Shown here in pieces: positions 24,504 to 34,490 of a DNA stretch of 58,547 nucleotides. A program made the translations under genes and the position numbers. A model generated the notes under the pieces. It had not been told where the DNA came from and ran no database searches. It was given only the letters and a program-made list of their open reading frames with translations. The DNA is taken from positions 1 through 58,547 of the forward strand of contig WQTS01000135.1 in NCBI GenBank assembly GCA_009786185.1, written 5' to 3'. The stretch comes from Bacteroidota bacterium (GTDB taxonomy: Bacteria; Bacteroidota; Bacteroidia; Bacteroidales; WCHB1-69). How positions within the stretch are numbered: position 1 is the stretch's first letter; each line of letters opens with the position of its first letter.

Positions 24504-25469
24504 TTACTGATTTTTATTAATTACCAAAGAAGCTGCCCCCAAAATTGCCGCATCATTTTCATTAAGCTGAGAGGTTAAAACAGAAATATCATTCTTATAA
24601 ATAAACAGTTTATGTTTTGCAAATGACTCCCGCGTAGGTTTCAGCAAAATTTCACCAGCTTTCACAATGCCCCCCATAAGGAAAATGGCTTCAGGAGAGG
24701 AAAATGCTACCGCATTGGCAAGAGCAATACCTAACCACTCTCCTGTCTTTCTATACGTTTCTATGGCTACTGCATTGCCGTTATAGGCAGCATCGGCAAT
24801 GATTTTTAAACCAAGAGCTTCTCTTGGAATTTTTGCCAACTCATTTTCCGAAAACTGTTCCAATAATTCGACACAAGTTTGCATAATTCCTCTAATTGAG
24901 GCATACATCTCCAAGCAGCCGGCGTTACCACAAGTGCATTTTCTGCCGAAAGGCACTAAAGTGGCGTGCCCCAATTCACCGGCAAAACCATCGGAGCCGT
25001 AAAGCAGCTTGCCGGCAATGATGATACCACCGCCCACGCCGGTTCCCAAAGTAAACATCACCACATCTTTCATCCCTTTGGCGCCGCCGTAAATCATTTC
25101 GCCGTAAACCGCAGCATTTGCATCGTTAGTAACTATAATAGGAACATGTAATTGTGCTTCTATCATTTTTTTGAGCGGTGTTTTTCCTCTGAAGTTCAAA
25201 TTTTTCGCATCTTCAATGGTTCCTTCATGAAAATTCCCGCAAGGCGCACCGATTCCGATGCCTGTAATTTTCTCTATATTGTTTTCTAACATTAATTTAC
25301 GGACAACATCAACCATGTCGTTTACAAATAACTGCGCATCGAAATATTGCGCGGTTCTCAAATTGCTGCGCGCTATGACTACGCCGTTAGCGTTCACTAA
25401 ACCAATGTCGGTATTTGTACCGCCGATGTCGATGCCTATCGAAAAAAATGTGTTAGAGTTTGTACTCAT
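24504..25469 (-). CDS. ROK-family sugar kinase (glucokinase-like)
   Basis: 321 residues, typical ROK length. It has the ATP-phosphate motif SIGIDIGGTNTDIGLV (about 11-26), the sugar-binding and catalytic region ITNDANAAVYGE (about 112-125), GTGVGGGIIIAGKLLYG (about 140-156), and the zinc-binding signature CTCGNAGCLE (about 177-186). It phosphorylates a hexose, probably glucose, in the cytosol; ROK kinases can also act on N-acetylated sugars, so the substrate is not certain. It lacks the N-terminal helix-turn-helix of ROK repressors, so it is an enzyme. It is divergent from the glycosyltransferase gene. A TATCTTCG motif (25494-25487) just upstream on the minus strand resembles a -7 element. 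Confidence 0.9.
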   Translation of the reverse strand: MSTNSNTFFSIGIDIGGTNTDIGLVNANGVVIARSNLRTAQYFDAQLFVNDMVDVVRKLMLENNIEKITGIGIGAPCGNFHEGTIEDAKNLNFRGKTPLKKMIEAQLHVPIIVTNDANAAVYGEMIYGGAKGMKDVVMFTLGTGVGGGIIIAGKLLYGSDGFAGELGHATLVPFGRKCTCGNAGCLEMYASIRGIMQTCVELLEQFSENELAKIPREALGLKIIADAAYNGNAVAIETYRKTGEWLGIALANAVAFSSPEAIFLMGGIVKAGEILLKPTRESFAKHKLFIYKNDISVLTSQLNENDAAILGAASLVINKNQ

Positions 25470-25486
25470 TTGTTTTTTTTAGCCTG

Positions 25487-25494
25487 CGAAGATA
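25487..25494 (-). promoter_or_regulatory. Possible -7 element (TATCTTCG) of the ROK kinase gene
   Basis: Minus strand TATCTTCGCAGG, 18 bases before the start codon. The same TATCTTCGCAGG occurs before the 1077-residue oxidoreductase (53545-53538). This is a C variant of TAnnTTTG; no clear -33 box was found. Confidence 0.35.
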
Positions 25495-25543
25495 TAATGA
25501 TTTTTTGTTTATTTGTGCCATTAAATCAAAATTAAAGCAAAGT

Positions 25544-27619
25544 ATGGAAAAAAGCAATACAAGAAAATATGCCATCTTAATCTTGTTTTTAACAGGATTA
25601 GTTCTATTCCATAAGTTCTGTTACATAGGACATTATGGATACGATGATATGCAGTATGCAAAGATGGCTTCCGATTTTTTGCAAGGTACGGTGAATTACG
25701 ATGACCATTTCTCTTATAGAACGCCCGTGGTTTTGCCAACGGCATTATCATATTCTCTGTTTGGCGTTTCTGATCTCGCTTCCGCCATTCCGCCATTGAT
25801 CACTACGGCATTTATTCTCATTATTTTGTTTTTAATACTGAGAAAAGAAGACTGGAAGACCATTCTCATTGCGCTTTCTTTGACTACTTTTTCAACCTGG
25901 TTTATTTTTTGGTCAGATAAACTATCTTCGGATATTTATATTGCGTTTTCTTTATTTGCATCATTGGCAGTTCTTTATAAATATAAATACGACTCTGATA
26001 AAAAATATGTATTTCTTTATGCTTTTCTTTTTGCTGCCGCTCTGTTCTGGGGCTTTTTGGCTAAAGAGGTTGTCGTTTTAATGACTCCATTGTTATTGTA
26101 TTTTTTTATTTGGGATATGATCCACAAACAAGATCGTAAATTCTGGATATACAGTATTTTAAGTGGAGCTTTTTTGTTAATAGCTTACTTTTTCATCATT
26201 TGGTTGCTCACAGGCAATTTTTTAACCCGTTTTGAAGCGATTGTAAATAACAGCTACTTAAATCTTTGCAGCTATGACCAGCAATCTTTGAGAATTCTAT
26301 TAAAGCGTATTGCCTGGGATTTCTGGGATATGTGCATATACCAAAACATGATCATTGGTTTTGTTTTTATATTGGCTTACTTTTTTCAAAAAAATGTATT
26401 GACTTATTTTAAAATGAAAGATTCGTTTTCTTTCTTTTTCGTATCTTCCGTTATTTTGATACTTTCTTGCAATTTCATGACCATTTCTTTCACTTCCTAT
26501 TCTCCGATGTGCATTGATCCAAGACATTATCTATTTCTTATTCCAATTGTGTCAATTCCGGCATCTATAATTATTATGCGATTTATTGAAGAAAAAAAGC
26601 AAGGGATCTTTATTTTTATCATATTGCTTGGCGTTTCTCTTATTGCGTATTTTTCAGGATACAAGCTTTTTACACAGCTTTATTTGCCTTTAACAATTTT
26701 ATTTTGCTTGTACCTGTTTTTGAAACCTAAAAAAATATTTCAAATATTATTTGTTGGTGCTTTTGTGATTATCCTCTTTATGCCAATGATTAATTGGATT
26801 AAATATGCGCCATACGTGCAATATAGAACGCAAAAAGAGTATATTTTTGAGCAAATTATACGTAAAAATGAACAAGTTTTAGTAATTACTGATAAAGTTC
26901 AAAAGCGCTTGGGAGAGTATTACATCGGATTTGATGTAAACTCCCCGATTAAATTCATTACTTATGATGAATTTGAAAAAAAACCAACCACTGACCGGAA
27001 AAATATATTGCTTTATAATAGACATACCATACATTTGTCGGGATTGAGACACGATGACTTGCCTTATTATGTAAGAAATGTGTCTGCTTTAAATAATTTG
27101 TTGTTTGAAGACAATATAATAGATATGTATATCTATGAAATGATTGATCTATCTGAGATTGATTTGTCGAAATATCCTGTGTTTCAAACCATAAACGATT
27201 TTGAAAGCCCTCTCCCCTATTGGAGTGATAACCTGATTTCAACGGAAATAAAACATGGAGGTGAAAAATCGAATAAATTAATAGAATACTCATCTACCTT
27301 TGAATATCCGTTGGATTCACTTCATTTTGAAGGACATAGAAAGTTATTAATTGCTTGCAACTTAGATTGCTATTTTGAAAGTCCTACCAAAGCTCAAATT
27401 GTTATTGCGATTGAGAACGATGGCGAAACATATATTTGGCGTTCATTTGGAATTAATAATTCTATCCGTGCTTATTCAAACTGGTGGCCCGTGAAATGCG
27501 AAACAGAAATTCTTATTGATGAACTGAAAGAGAACTCTGTTTTAAAAGTTTACGTTTGGAATGAAGACCAGAAAACAGGCTATGTCGATAATTTTGAAGT
27601 TCGGTTGGTTAAACTTTAA
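25544..27619 (+). CDS. GT39/ArnT-like membrane glycosyltransferase with C-terminal beta-sandwich
   Basis: 691 residues from the ATG at 25544; the frame is open 28 codons further upstream but that part overlaps the divergent kinase start. The N-terminus has one TM helix, then the first periplasmic loop with HYGYDDMQYAKMA, whose acidic pair is typical of GT39/GT83-like C-type enzymes using polyprenyl-phosphate sugars. About ten more TM helices extend to residue 430. The remaining 250 residues are soluble and end in a beta-rich module (INDFESPLPYW ... GYVDNFEVRLVKL) resembling a carbohydrate-binding jelly roll. It likely transfers a sugar from a lipid carrier to a protein or lipid at the periplasmic face. 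It ends 5 bases from the convergent alpha-2-macroglobulin gene. Confidence 0.75.
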   Translation: MEKSNTRKYAILILFLTGLVLFHKFCYIGHYGYDDMQYAKMASDFLQGTVNYDDHFSYRTPVVLPTALSYSLFGVSDLASAIPPLITTAFILIILFLILRKEDWKTILIALSLTTFSTWFIFWSDKLSSDIYIAFSLFASLAVLYKYKYDSDKKYVFLYAFLFAAALFWGFLAKEVVVLMTPLLLYFFIWDMIHKQDRKFWIYSILSGAFLLIAYFFIIWLLTGNFLTRFEAIVNNSYLNLCSYDQQSLRILLKRIAWDFWDMCIYQNMIIGFVFILAYFFQKNVLTYFKMKDSFSFFFVSSVILILSCNFMTISFTSYSPMCIDPRHYLFLIPIVSIPASIIIMRFIEEKKQGIFIFIILLGVSLIAYFSGYKLFTQLYLPLTILFCLYLFLKPKKIFQILFVGAFVIILFMPMINWIKYAPYVQYRTQKEYIFEQIIRKNEQVLVITDKVQKRLGEYYIGFDVNSPIKFITYDEFEKKPTTDRKNILLYNRHTIHLSGLRHDDLPYYVRNVSALNNLLFEDNIIDMYIYEMIDLSEIDLSKYPVFQTINDFESPLPYWSDNLISTEIKHGGEKSNKLIEYSSTFEYPLDSLHFEGHRKLLIACNLDCYFESPTKAQIVIAIENDGETYIWRSFGINNSIRAYSNWWPVKCETEILIDELKENSVLKVYVWNEDQKTGYVDNFEVRLVKL

Positions 27620-27624
27620 ACCTA

Positions 27625-30600
27625 TTAATCACTAATCACTACCCGTACTCCTTCCGAATGTGAAGTAAACTCCGGCGCATACATAGATTGTATGGTCGTT
27701 ATGCCATTAGAAAAATCGCCTTTTTGCGATACTCGCAGATCGTATTCAAACACATAAGTCCCTCTACGTAAATAATCTATGAAGAAATTCATCGAAGCGT
27801 CTTTAATGCCTTGGTAGTAGCCGAAGCCCGCTTTGAATCGGTAGCCCGAAAGGTGATCTACCGGCTCGAAACAAGCGGCGCGCATGTCTTTTAAATGAAC
27901 GTATTCCATGTCGCGGTCGGTGCGGATTTCGATTCGTACTCTTACTTTATCACCAACTTGTAGAGACGGATAATTATCCGTCTCTACGGGAATGGGTACG
28001 ATAACCGTTTGATTGCCCGACCTCCGTTCAACGAAAAGTTGCTTATTTATTTTCAAAGGCGTTTCTTCAAACTGCTTTATTTTATCTAATTGCTCAAAAT
28101 ATTGCCAGTAAACTGCGCCCCATGCTACGGTGTTAGATTTTTTGGTAACGCTCACATTTGCCCAGCTCGGATCTATTAATGAACCATCCCAGCGCTTTTG
28201 AAAATAACCTGTGCCGGCTTCAGTTTTTATTTCGGGATCGGAAGCAGCGTCAATCGTCATATCGCCAATGGTGATGATGGGGAAGTCGGTTTCCGCCAAT
28301 AAATTTGCACCTCGAAGCAGCAACGCATAAATAGCTTCGGTAGTGGCTTTTGTAGTTCTCCAGTCTTGTGTTTGTTTTTGCTTAAGCAACCAAACTTTCA
28401 TCTCTTCTACCGATTTTTGGTCGTTAGCAATATCACTAAACACCTCTATCAACAACGCTTGCGTTTCAATGGGCGCTTGATACCAATGAAAGCCATTGCC
28501 GAATTTCCAGTACATGCCCATTTCTTCGTTATGGATTGCGTGCTCTTTTAATGAAGCTACAATTTTTGCAGGAACAGTTTTTTCGCCTAATTTGTTTAAC
28601 GCTAAAGCAATCATTCCTTGCATGTAAAATCCTTTTTTTGTCCAATATTTTATTGCCTGATCTTTGTAATAATTAAAAGCCTCCGTCGTTGACTCCGACA
28701 ACGCCACATCATTCATAAAAAATGAGCGTATGTATAAATAATGTATGTGAATGTAACTTATATTATCTTTTTTTAGACAATCGGCGTTGCAATGTTTTTT
28801 CAAATCGTTGTAACCTCTTTCTAATTCCTTGTCTATAAACGCGATTGCTTGTTGTGCCATGTTCCAAGTAATGGCATTGTTTCTGATGTCGGTTACGCCA
28901 AGTTTATCTAAACGTGCAAGTCCGCCTGCAATATGTTGTGTAATGTACCAACTTTCGCGCATGCCGCTAAACCATGGAAAACCGCCGTTAGAAGTCTGCA
29001 TCTCCGACAACTTTTTAATTGCCGTACTGTTTTCCATTGCCATGCGATTTAAATCGAATAGCAAGCCGATTCTGCGTTTTCTTTCGCTTTCATCTTTTGC
29101 ATTTAGCAACCATGGTGTTTCTTCTATCAACAAAGCTTTTAGCTCTTGATTTTTCTCCAAACTCGATAGCAATGCATTGCTTCCGGGAATGGTTCTCCAT
29201 AGCTCAAAAACACGTTGTATCTTCGGATCGCTGTTGGCGATGTGCGAGGCAAGAGAATTGGCATAAAGGCGTGCAAAAACCTGCTCGGCGCACTCGTGGG
29301 GAAATTCCATTAAATACGGTAGCGCTTGCACCGCGTACCACGCCGGGTTTGCCGTAAATTCTAGGGTAAAACTTTCATTGCGCAGGGTGGTTGATTTATT
29401 GTTTGCCAAACTCTTGAATTTGAAATTTGTAGTACCGGCTTTGCGCACCGGCAATGGCATAGATTCCGTAACTAACATTTTATTAGAAAGAATTGGCAGT
29501 ATTCGTTCTTCTCCGTCGGAATGGTTTTTGCCTTCGGCAATAATTCTTACGCCTACGGCGGATAAACCTTCGGGGATAGTTATTTGCCATTCAACCACGG
29601 TGTTGCCGTTTTGGGGGACATTGAAGACTGTGGGGACATTAGAATTTAAAAAATTAAGATTTAAAGATTTAAGGGTTTCGACATCAAAAAACTCAATTGT
29701 GGCATTTCCAGAGATATCTGCCTCTGAAACATTATTAATTTTCGCAGAAATTGTCATTTTATCATTTTCTCTGAAAAACCTCGGCAGGTTGGGCATTACC
29801 ATCAATTCTTTTTGGGTAATAATTTCTTCGGTAATGGTGCCGATTTTCAAGTTTTTGGTGTGGGCAAGTCCCAAGAAATTCCAGCGCGTTAAACTTTCGG
29901 GCATGGTGAAATTCAGGAATATTTCGCCGGCTTCGTTAGTGGTTAAGGTGGGGTAGAAAAATGCGGTTTCGGAGAAGTTACGGCGGATTTGGATGGGAAG
30001 GGGAGCCAAATCAACTGCCTCAGCTTCATTGAGAACTTCTTCATCAGCAACAACAGACTTAGCACTACCAGTTGTGTTATCCTGACTGAAACTTGGCGCT
30101 GCATATTGAACCTCTATTCCTTGGCGTTCTTCAAAAGAATATACATCAAAAGAAGTTTCTCCTTTTCTAAATCTACTATAATTTGAATATGGATTAAACA
30201 AAGTCAAATTCGGACTAACAGTTCCTTGAAACAACCGGGCAATAGTATAATCTTTTGGTACTGTTCTCGAAAAAGCATTATTAAAACCCAAACCATTCCA
30301 ATTCAATCTGGAATTATATACAGGAAAAGGATTTAAACTCCAATTGTTTTTTGCAAAAACATCAAGCGAGGCATCATAAAGCGAAGCCATAAACTCAGCT
30401 TCGGCGGGCTTTGATAGATAATCGGAAATTTTTAATTGCCAACTTTCATGAGCACCCGGCAAGGTTTTATCTCTGAATGTTATAAATTTAATATCTAATT
30501 TTTTGTTTTCCCAAGGAACGCTTATGATTTGGTTGTATCTGTAAACTCTGCCGTCTTTTACAAAAATCAGATTTACAGCTATATTTCCGCGATGTGATTC

Positions 30601-33600
30601 ATCTATTGGAATTATTATTTTCTTTATTTCGGAATTTAATTTAATGGTTTCTGTTTTAATTGTTTTCCCTTGCGCTTCCAAATCATAAAACAGATGTACG
30701 TTTTTATATGACGAACCAACGTACAAAGTTACGGTTTGCCCGGGCTGCGCGGAGGTTTTATCAACATAGAAAAAATCAGTAGCATTATAAGGCGTTTTTT
30801 TATCTTTTTCTGAAAATAAGACAAATTCTTGTACATTTTCTACAGGATTTCCCCATTTATCCACCGATTTTAACACCATGCGATAAACACCGGATGCCCA
30901 CTTCTCAATACCATCAAATTGTACATTTTTGGTATCGGCGGTGTTTATTTTTTTCTGAAAAACAGTTTTTTCTGCTTCAAATGTAGAAAAATCCGTTTCG
31001 TTGTCAAATTCATGTCCGGGGTACTTTTTATACCATTCTTCTTTAGAATATAAAGGTTGGTTTATTCTTTCCCATGGTTTTTTAGCTAATATTTTTTCGT
31101 TGTCTTTTAACTTAAATACAGTAACTTCAACGTTTACAGGTGTAAAGACTCCGGAGACATTTTGGGACGTTATAGATATGCTATCTATTTGTTCTTTAAT
31201 AATGTATGATTTAATATTGCTTGATAATTGCAAAGCGCGATTGGAGACAAAAACAGCAGCGGAAATGGTTTGTGTTTCACCATTTATATCTGTAACATAA
31301 ATATTTACAGTATAATTATAGGCAACAAAGTTTTTTAATAACTCTACTTCATCTATCTCGGCTTTAAATGTTATTCTGAATTTTCCTTCATCATCTAACG
31401 TTAAGTCTCCGAATGCTATTTCTGTTGAAGAAACTCTTCCGAAAAATGGGCGCCAAAGCGGATGTCGCACCACCGTATATGAAACTTTGGCATCGGTGAG
31501 CGCTGTGCCAGCGAAAGTTGTGGCAATGCCTTCTATAGTAACGCTATCGTTTATTCTATATTCCCCCTCAACAGGCAAGGTTTTCACTTCAAACATCGGG
31601 CGTTTGTACTCTTCAACTAATATGCTGCGACTGCCATTAGTTGTTTGAATGGTAAAATTACCTGTTAAAACACCCAACGGGATTGTAAATGAGCCGGATA
31701 TAGTACCATATTCATTAGACACCAAATTGAGACTTGAAATATTTTGCCAATTCACATCTCTAAAGCTAACATTAACAGAATGATTGGGTAGTATTTTAAC
31801 TTCATCGCCCTGTCTTTCTAAACAAATTCCTTTAAAATGAACAATTTGCCCCGGGCGATAAATCGCTCTGTCAGTGAAAAAATTAACTTCAGTTCTTTTT
31901 TGCGCCTCCCTTTCCGGAGATGAAGAAAAATTAGCATTTTCCGAAATAAAATCATTTTTATAGCTCACATCTACACGATAGTACCTTTGCCACCGACTGA
32001 TATTACTCGTATTCAAATTAACATAACCCGTTTTATCTGTGTGAACTGTTTTTTCTTTTTTGTAGATATATTGTCTTTGTTTTGAATCATAATCTCTCAT
32101 GTAAAGTTCAACTTTTGCATTGGCAACCGGCTGACCTGTTTTTCGGTTCAAAATATATAAACCTGAATTATCATTATTATTGCCTTTGGTTAGCATACAT
32201 AAATCGGAAGAAAAAACAGTGGCGAAAACCTTTTCATTTTCCTTTGTTTCTAAAACTATTACATAAAAACCATAAGGTAGCGGCTCTGTTAAATATTCCG
32301 TAAAATGTGTATTAAAATCTTCTGATCCATACAATGCAATCTCTTTAATATGAGAAATTTGCTCTGAAATGTTTAATAACTCAGAAAAATATTTGTCGGA
32401 ATATTGATTTTCGGTAATATTTAAGAATTTTTCATAATCACATTTAAGAATAGTAAGTGTAAAATACTCCGTGTTGCGGTAAGTTATTCTCAAAGGAAAT
32501 CGTTCATTGGCATTTACAATGTTTCCTACCTCAAATCTTAAGATGGTTTCTTTAATATCATTTCTTAAGTCATAACAAGCCGCATAAAATCTTGCATTGG
32601 GGAAACGCACCATGGCATCTTCAAGCAGAGCCACTGCCTTTGCCTTATACATTTTATATTGAAATGTGGTAGAATCTAAAAAATTATAAGACTCTCCTAA
32701 TTGATTGTAGTATTTGGCTAACTCCCAATTTATTTGCGCTAATTCGGGAACGTTGTTATATTTTTTCTGTAGATTAACGAGCGCCGTTTCCCAAATCCTA
32801 TCTCTATCGGCTGTTATGAGATTATTCCTTACAAAACTTAATCTCATTAAATCCGTATTAACAAGCGCCTCTATGTTTTCAGAATTTTCTAATCGAAATT
32901 TTAACCAATTTTGATAAATTTTTAATGCTGTATAATTAAATGAAAGCGTGTCGCCTGATAAAGACAAGTTTATAAATTTCTCTACATCAGAAAGGTATGT
33001 GTTATCTCTAAAACCATCATTGTTATTTCTAAAACCAAAACGATTAGCGCTTTGCATACTAAGCTGATTTACTGAATAATATGCTACAAAATCGTACAAC
33101 GTTGGAAAGTTTATTTCAGATTCTACTGTATTTAGAATAAAATCGGAATATTCGGAAATATCTTCGTTTTTCAAGATGTTATCTAATGCTAATAAATAAC
33201 TTGTGATAATTTTATTCTGAAATCTTGTTCTATCCCATGTTGACATATCATTATTTTCAAAATTGGCAGTTATTGAGCGTTGAGTTATGGCGTGTGAGTT
33301 AAAGTTAAAGTATTCTTCGTACATTTTTGCCAAGAATAAGTGCATAAAGGGCTTTACAATGCCGGCGTAATTCGGCATTTGCGATTCTAATTCGATTATT
33401 GTTGTTTTTATGCCATCCTCGTCCAATGTTTTTAAATAGCTCATTTTATGTACTATAGATTTTATAATTTGCTTTTCGTTGTTTTCCGAAATGGCAAGTG
33501 CATAAATCTCTTCTACTATTTTTAATGCCGATTGTGGAAGTGCATCGTTGTTAAATGCCTCTACTTGTTTCCAAAGTTTCTCGTACACTTCGGAGGAGGT

Positions 33601-33678
33601 GGGTTTGTTTTGTGCGAAAGTGTTCATTGTAAAAAGAAGTGCAATGCTTAATAATGTGGCTTTAATGGCTTGATACAT
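27625..33678 (-). CDS. Bacterial alpha-2-macroglobulin family protein with thioester motif
   Basis: 2017 residues. Signal peptide MYQAIKATLLSIALLFTMNT with FAQ at the cleavage site; no lipobox. An N-terminal helical region is followed by MG-type beta domains (for example NFFTDRAIYRPGQIVHFKG, about 590-610). The bait-like and MG10 region includes the hallmark PESLTRWNFLGLAHTKN. The thioester site HECAEQ has Cys at about residue 1463 and keeps the Cys-x-Glu-Gln arrangement. An alpha-alpha barrel follows, then the receptor-like end (DMEYVHLKDMRAACFEPVD). Such proteins trap proteases covalently in the periplasm or at the surface. A 28-bp palindrome is embedded in frame at 27960-27987. No pbpC neighbour, unlike many bacterial homologues. 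Confidence 0.9.
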   Translation of the reverse strand: MYQAIKATLLSIALLFTMNTFAQNKPTSSEVYEKLWKQVEAFNNDALPQSALKIVEEIYALAISENNEKQIIKSIVHKMSYLKTLDEDGIKTTIIELESQMPNYAGIVKPFMHLFLAKMYEEYFNFNSHAITQRSITANFENNDMSTWDRTRFQNKIITSYLLALDNILKNEDISEYSDFILNTVESEINFPTLYDFVAYYSVNQLSMQSANRFGFRNNNDGFRDNTYLSDVEKFINLSLSGDTLSFNYTALKIYQNWLKFRLENSENIEALVNTDLMRLSFVRNNLITADRDRIWETALVNLQKKYNNVPELAQINWELAKYYNQLGESYNFLDSTTFQYKMYKAKAVALLEDAMVRFPNARFYAACYDLRNDIKETILRFEVGNIVNANERFPLRITYRNTEYFTLTILKCDYEKFLNITENQYSDKYFSELLNISEQISHIKEIALYGSEDFNTHFTEYLTEPLPYGFYVIVLETKENEKVFATVFSSDLCMLTKGNNNDNSGLYILNRKTGQPVANAKVELYMRDYDSKQRQYIYKKEKTVHTDKTGYVNLNTSNISRWQRYYRVDVSYKNDFISENANFSSSPEREAQKRTEVNFFTDRAIYRPGQIVHFKGICLERQGDEVKILPNHSVNVSFRDVNWQNISSLNLVSNEYGTISGSFTIPLGVLTGNFTIQTTNGSRSILVEEYKRPMFEVKTLPVEGEYRINDSVTIEGIATTFAGTALTDAKVSYTVVRHPLWRPFFGRVSSTEIAFGDLTLDDEGKFRITFKAEIDEVELLKNFVAYNYTVNIYVTDINGETQTISAAVFVSNRALQLSSNIKSYIIKEQIDSISITSQNVSGVFTPVNVEVTVFKLKDNEKILAKKPWERINQPLYSKEEWYKKYPGHEFDNETDFSTFEAEKTVFQKKINTADTKNVQFDGIEKWASGVYRMVLKSVDKWGNPVENVQEFVLFSEKDKKTPYNATDFFYVDKTSAQPGQTVTLYVGSSYKNVHLFYDLEAQGKTIKTETIKLNSEIKKIIIPIDESHRGNIAVNLIFVKDGRVYRYNQIISVPWENKKLDIKFITFRDKTLPGAHESWQLKISDYLSKPAEAEFMASLYDASLDVFAKNNWSLNPFPVYNSRLNWNGLGFNNAFSRTVPKDYTIARLFQGTVSPNLTLFNPYSNYSRFRKGETSFDVYSFEERQGIEVQYAAPSFSQDNTTGSAKSVVADEEVLNEAEAVDLAPLPIQIRRNFSETAFFYPTLTTNEAGEIFLNFTMPESLTRWNFLGLAHTKNLKIGTITEEIITQKELMVMPNLPRFFRENDKMTISAKINNVSEADISGNATIEFFDVETLKSLNLNFLNSNVPTVFNVPQNGNTVVEWQITIPEGLSAVGVRIIAEGKNHSDGEERILPILSNKMLVTESMPLPVRKAGTTNFKFKSLANNKSTTLRNESFTLEFTANPAWYAVQALPYLMEFPHECAEQVFARLYANSLASHIANSDPKIQRVFELWRTIPGSNALLSSLEKNQELKALLIEETPWLLNAKDESERKRRIGLLFDLNRMAMENSTAIKKLSEMQTSNGGFPWFSGMRESWYITQHIAGGLARLDKLGVTDIRNNAITWNMAQQAIAFIDKELERGYNDLKKHCNADCLKKDNISYIHIHYLYIRSFFMNDVALSESTTEAFNYYKDQAIKYWTKKGFYMQGMIALALNKLGEKTVPAKIVASLKEHAIHNEEMGMYWKFGNGFHWYQAPIETQALLIEVFSDIANDQKSVEEMKVWLLKQKQTQDWRTTKATTEAIYALLLRGANLLAETDFPIITIGDMTIDAASDPEIKTEAGTGYFQKRWDGSLIDPSWANVSVTKKSNTVAWGAVYWQYFEQLDKIKQFEETPLKINKQLFVERRSGNQTVIVPIPVETDNYPSLQVGDKVRVRIEIRTDRDMEYVHLKDMRAACFEPVDHLSGYRFKAGFGYYQGIKDASMNFFIDYLRRGTYVFEYDLRVSQKGDFSNGITTIQSMYAPEFTSHSEGVRVVISD
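27960..27987. repeat. 28-bp perfect palindrome inside the alpha-2-macroglobulin gene
   Basis: The element starts GTAGAGACGGATAA and continues with its exact reverse complement. It encodes VETDNYPSL in the linker just before the conserved C-terminal domain. GTAGAGACG...CGTCTCTAC palindromes are a known style of dispersed bacterial repeat, and this one appears inserted in frame. Confidence 0.8.
29642..29673. repeat. AT-rich TTTAAA-type repeat within coding sequence
   Basis: Contains AATTTAAAAAATTAAG and TTTAAAGATTTAAG, the same style as the intergenic repeats at 34806-34885 and 41219-41240. It encodes LKSLNLNFLNS in the alpha-2-macroglobulin. It could be chance in AT-rich DNA. Confidence 0.35.
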
Positions 33679-33764
33679 ATGTGGGATTGTTTAATGTTTT
33701 TTTTGGCGTAAATTGACTGCGAAAATAGTAAAAAGGTTAAATCTCTAAAAAATCACCTTTTCAC

Positions 33765-33795
33765 TTGACAAAGGGCACTTCGTGTTGTATATTTG
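33765..33795 (+). promoter_or_regulatory. Promoter of the ORF6N gene
   Basis: TTG (33765-33767), 20 bases, TATATTTG (33788-33795). An in-frame TTG start at 33793 falls inside the -7 box, so translation starts at the ATG at 33814. On the other strand TATTTTCG (33727-33720) may be the -7 element for the alpha-2-macroglobulin. Confidence 0.6.
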
Positions 33796-33813
33796 CAGAC
33801 TAAAAATAACTAC

Positions 33814-34347
33814 ATGGAACTATTAACTACAAAGCCTGAATTAACGATAATTAAAAACAAAATTTACGAGATAAGAGGCGTAAAAGTAATGCTGGATTTT
33901 GATTTGGCGGAAATTTATCACGTCGAAACAAAGAATTTAAAAAGGGCAGTTAGACGAAATATTGAACGTTTTCCTGCTGACTTTATGTTTGAACTTACTC
34001 AAAATGAAGTGTATTCTTTAAGGTGCCAGTTTGGCACCTTAGAAACTATCGGAAGAGGGAAGCATGCAAAGTATTTGCCTTTTGCATTCACTGAACAAGG
34101 CGTTGCTCAGCTCTCAAGTGTATTAAATAGTTCATTTGCTATAGAAATGAATATTAGTATTATCAGAGCTTTTGTCGCACTTCGCCAATATGCCTTAGGA
34201 TACGCAGAGCTTAATCGCAAATTAGATGATTTTATGATTACAACAAATACACAATTTAACGAAATATACCAACTATTAGACGAATTTGCAGCACATAAAA
34301 AAGAACTCGAAAAGCCACAAAATCGAATAGGATTTGTTCTAAGGTAA
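33814..34347 (+). CDS. ORF6N-domain protein
   Basis: 177 residues. The N-terminal ORF6N domain (about residues 10-100) shows the conserved run YEIRGVKVMLDFDLAEIYHV, then LKRAVRRNIERFPADFMFEL, then the FTEQGVAQLSSVL motif. The C-terminal part is helical (ALRQYALGYAELNRKLDDFM) and probably coiled coil. ORF6N is a KilA-N/Bro-N-related DNA-binding domain found in phages and mobile DNA, but chromosomal copies are very common in Bacteroidota. It has its own promoter and stands alone between the alpha-2-macroglobulin and the ribosomal operon. It may mark a site of past insertion, which could relate to the interrupted ribosomal cluster. Role unknown. Confidence 0.85.
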   Translation: MELLTTKPELTIIKNKIYEIRGVKVMLDFDLAEIYHVETKNLKRAVRRNIERFPADFMFELTQNEVYSLRCQFGTLETIGRGKHAKYLPFAFTEQGVAQLSSVLNSSFAIEMNISIIRAFVALRQYALGYAELNRKLDDFMITTNTQFNEIYQLLDEFAAHKKELEKPQNRIGFVLR

Positions 34348-34431
34348 AGTAACTAATTAGCTAAAAATGATAAAATAACAAAGCAAAAAGCAAAAAACTT
34401 TTTCATTCATTCCTATTTGCATTAAATTTTT

Positions 34432-34439
34432 TATATTTT
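34432..34439 (+). promoter_or_regulatory. Possible -7 element of the ribosomal operon
   Basis: TATATTTT followed by CGCCGCCCC, about 50 bases before rpsJ. It fits TAnnTTTG except for the last base; no convincing -33 TTTG at the expected distance. The 143-base gap between ORF6N and rpsJ holds nothing else. Confidence 0.4.
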
Positions 34440-34490
34440 CGCCGCCCCAAAAAATGGGGTATAATGAAGTTAAAAATCAACGAATAGACA

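Noticed and set aside
33814-34347. ORF6N gene as evidence of a prophage
   Set aside because: No other phage genes, integrase or attachment repeats nearby; solitary ORF6N genes are common in Bacteroidota chromosomes.
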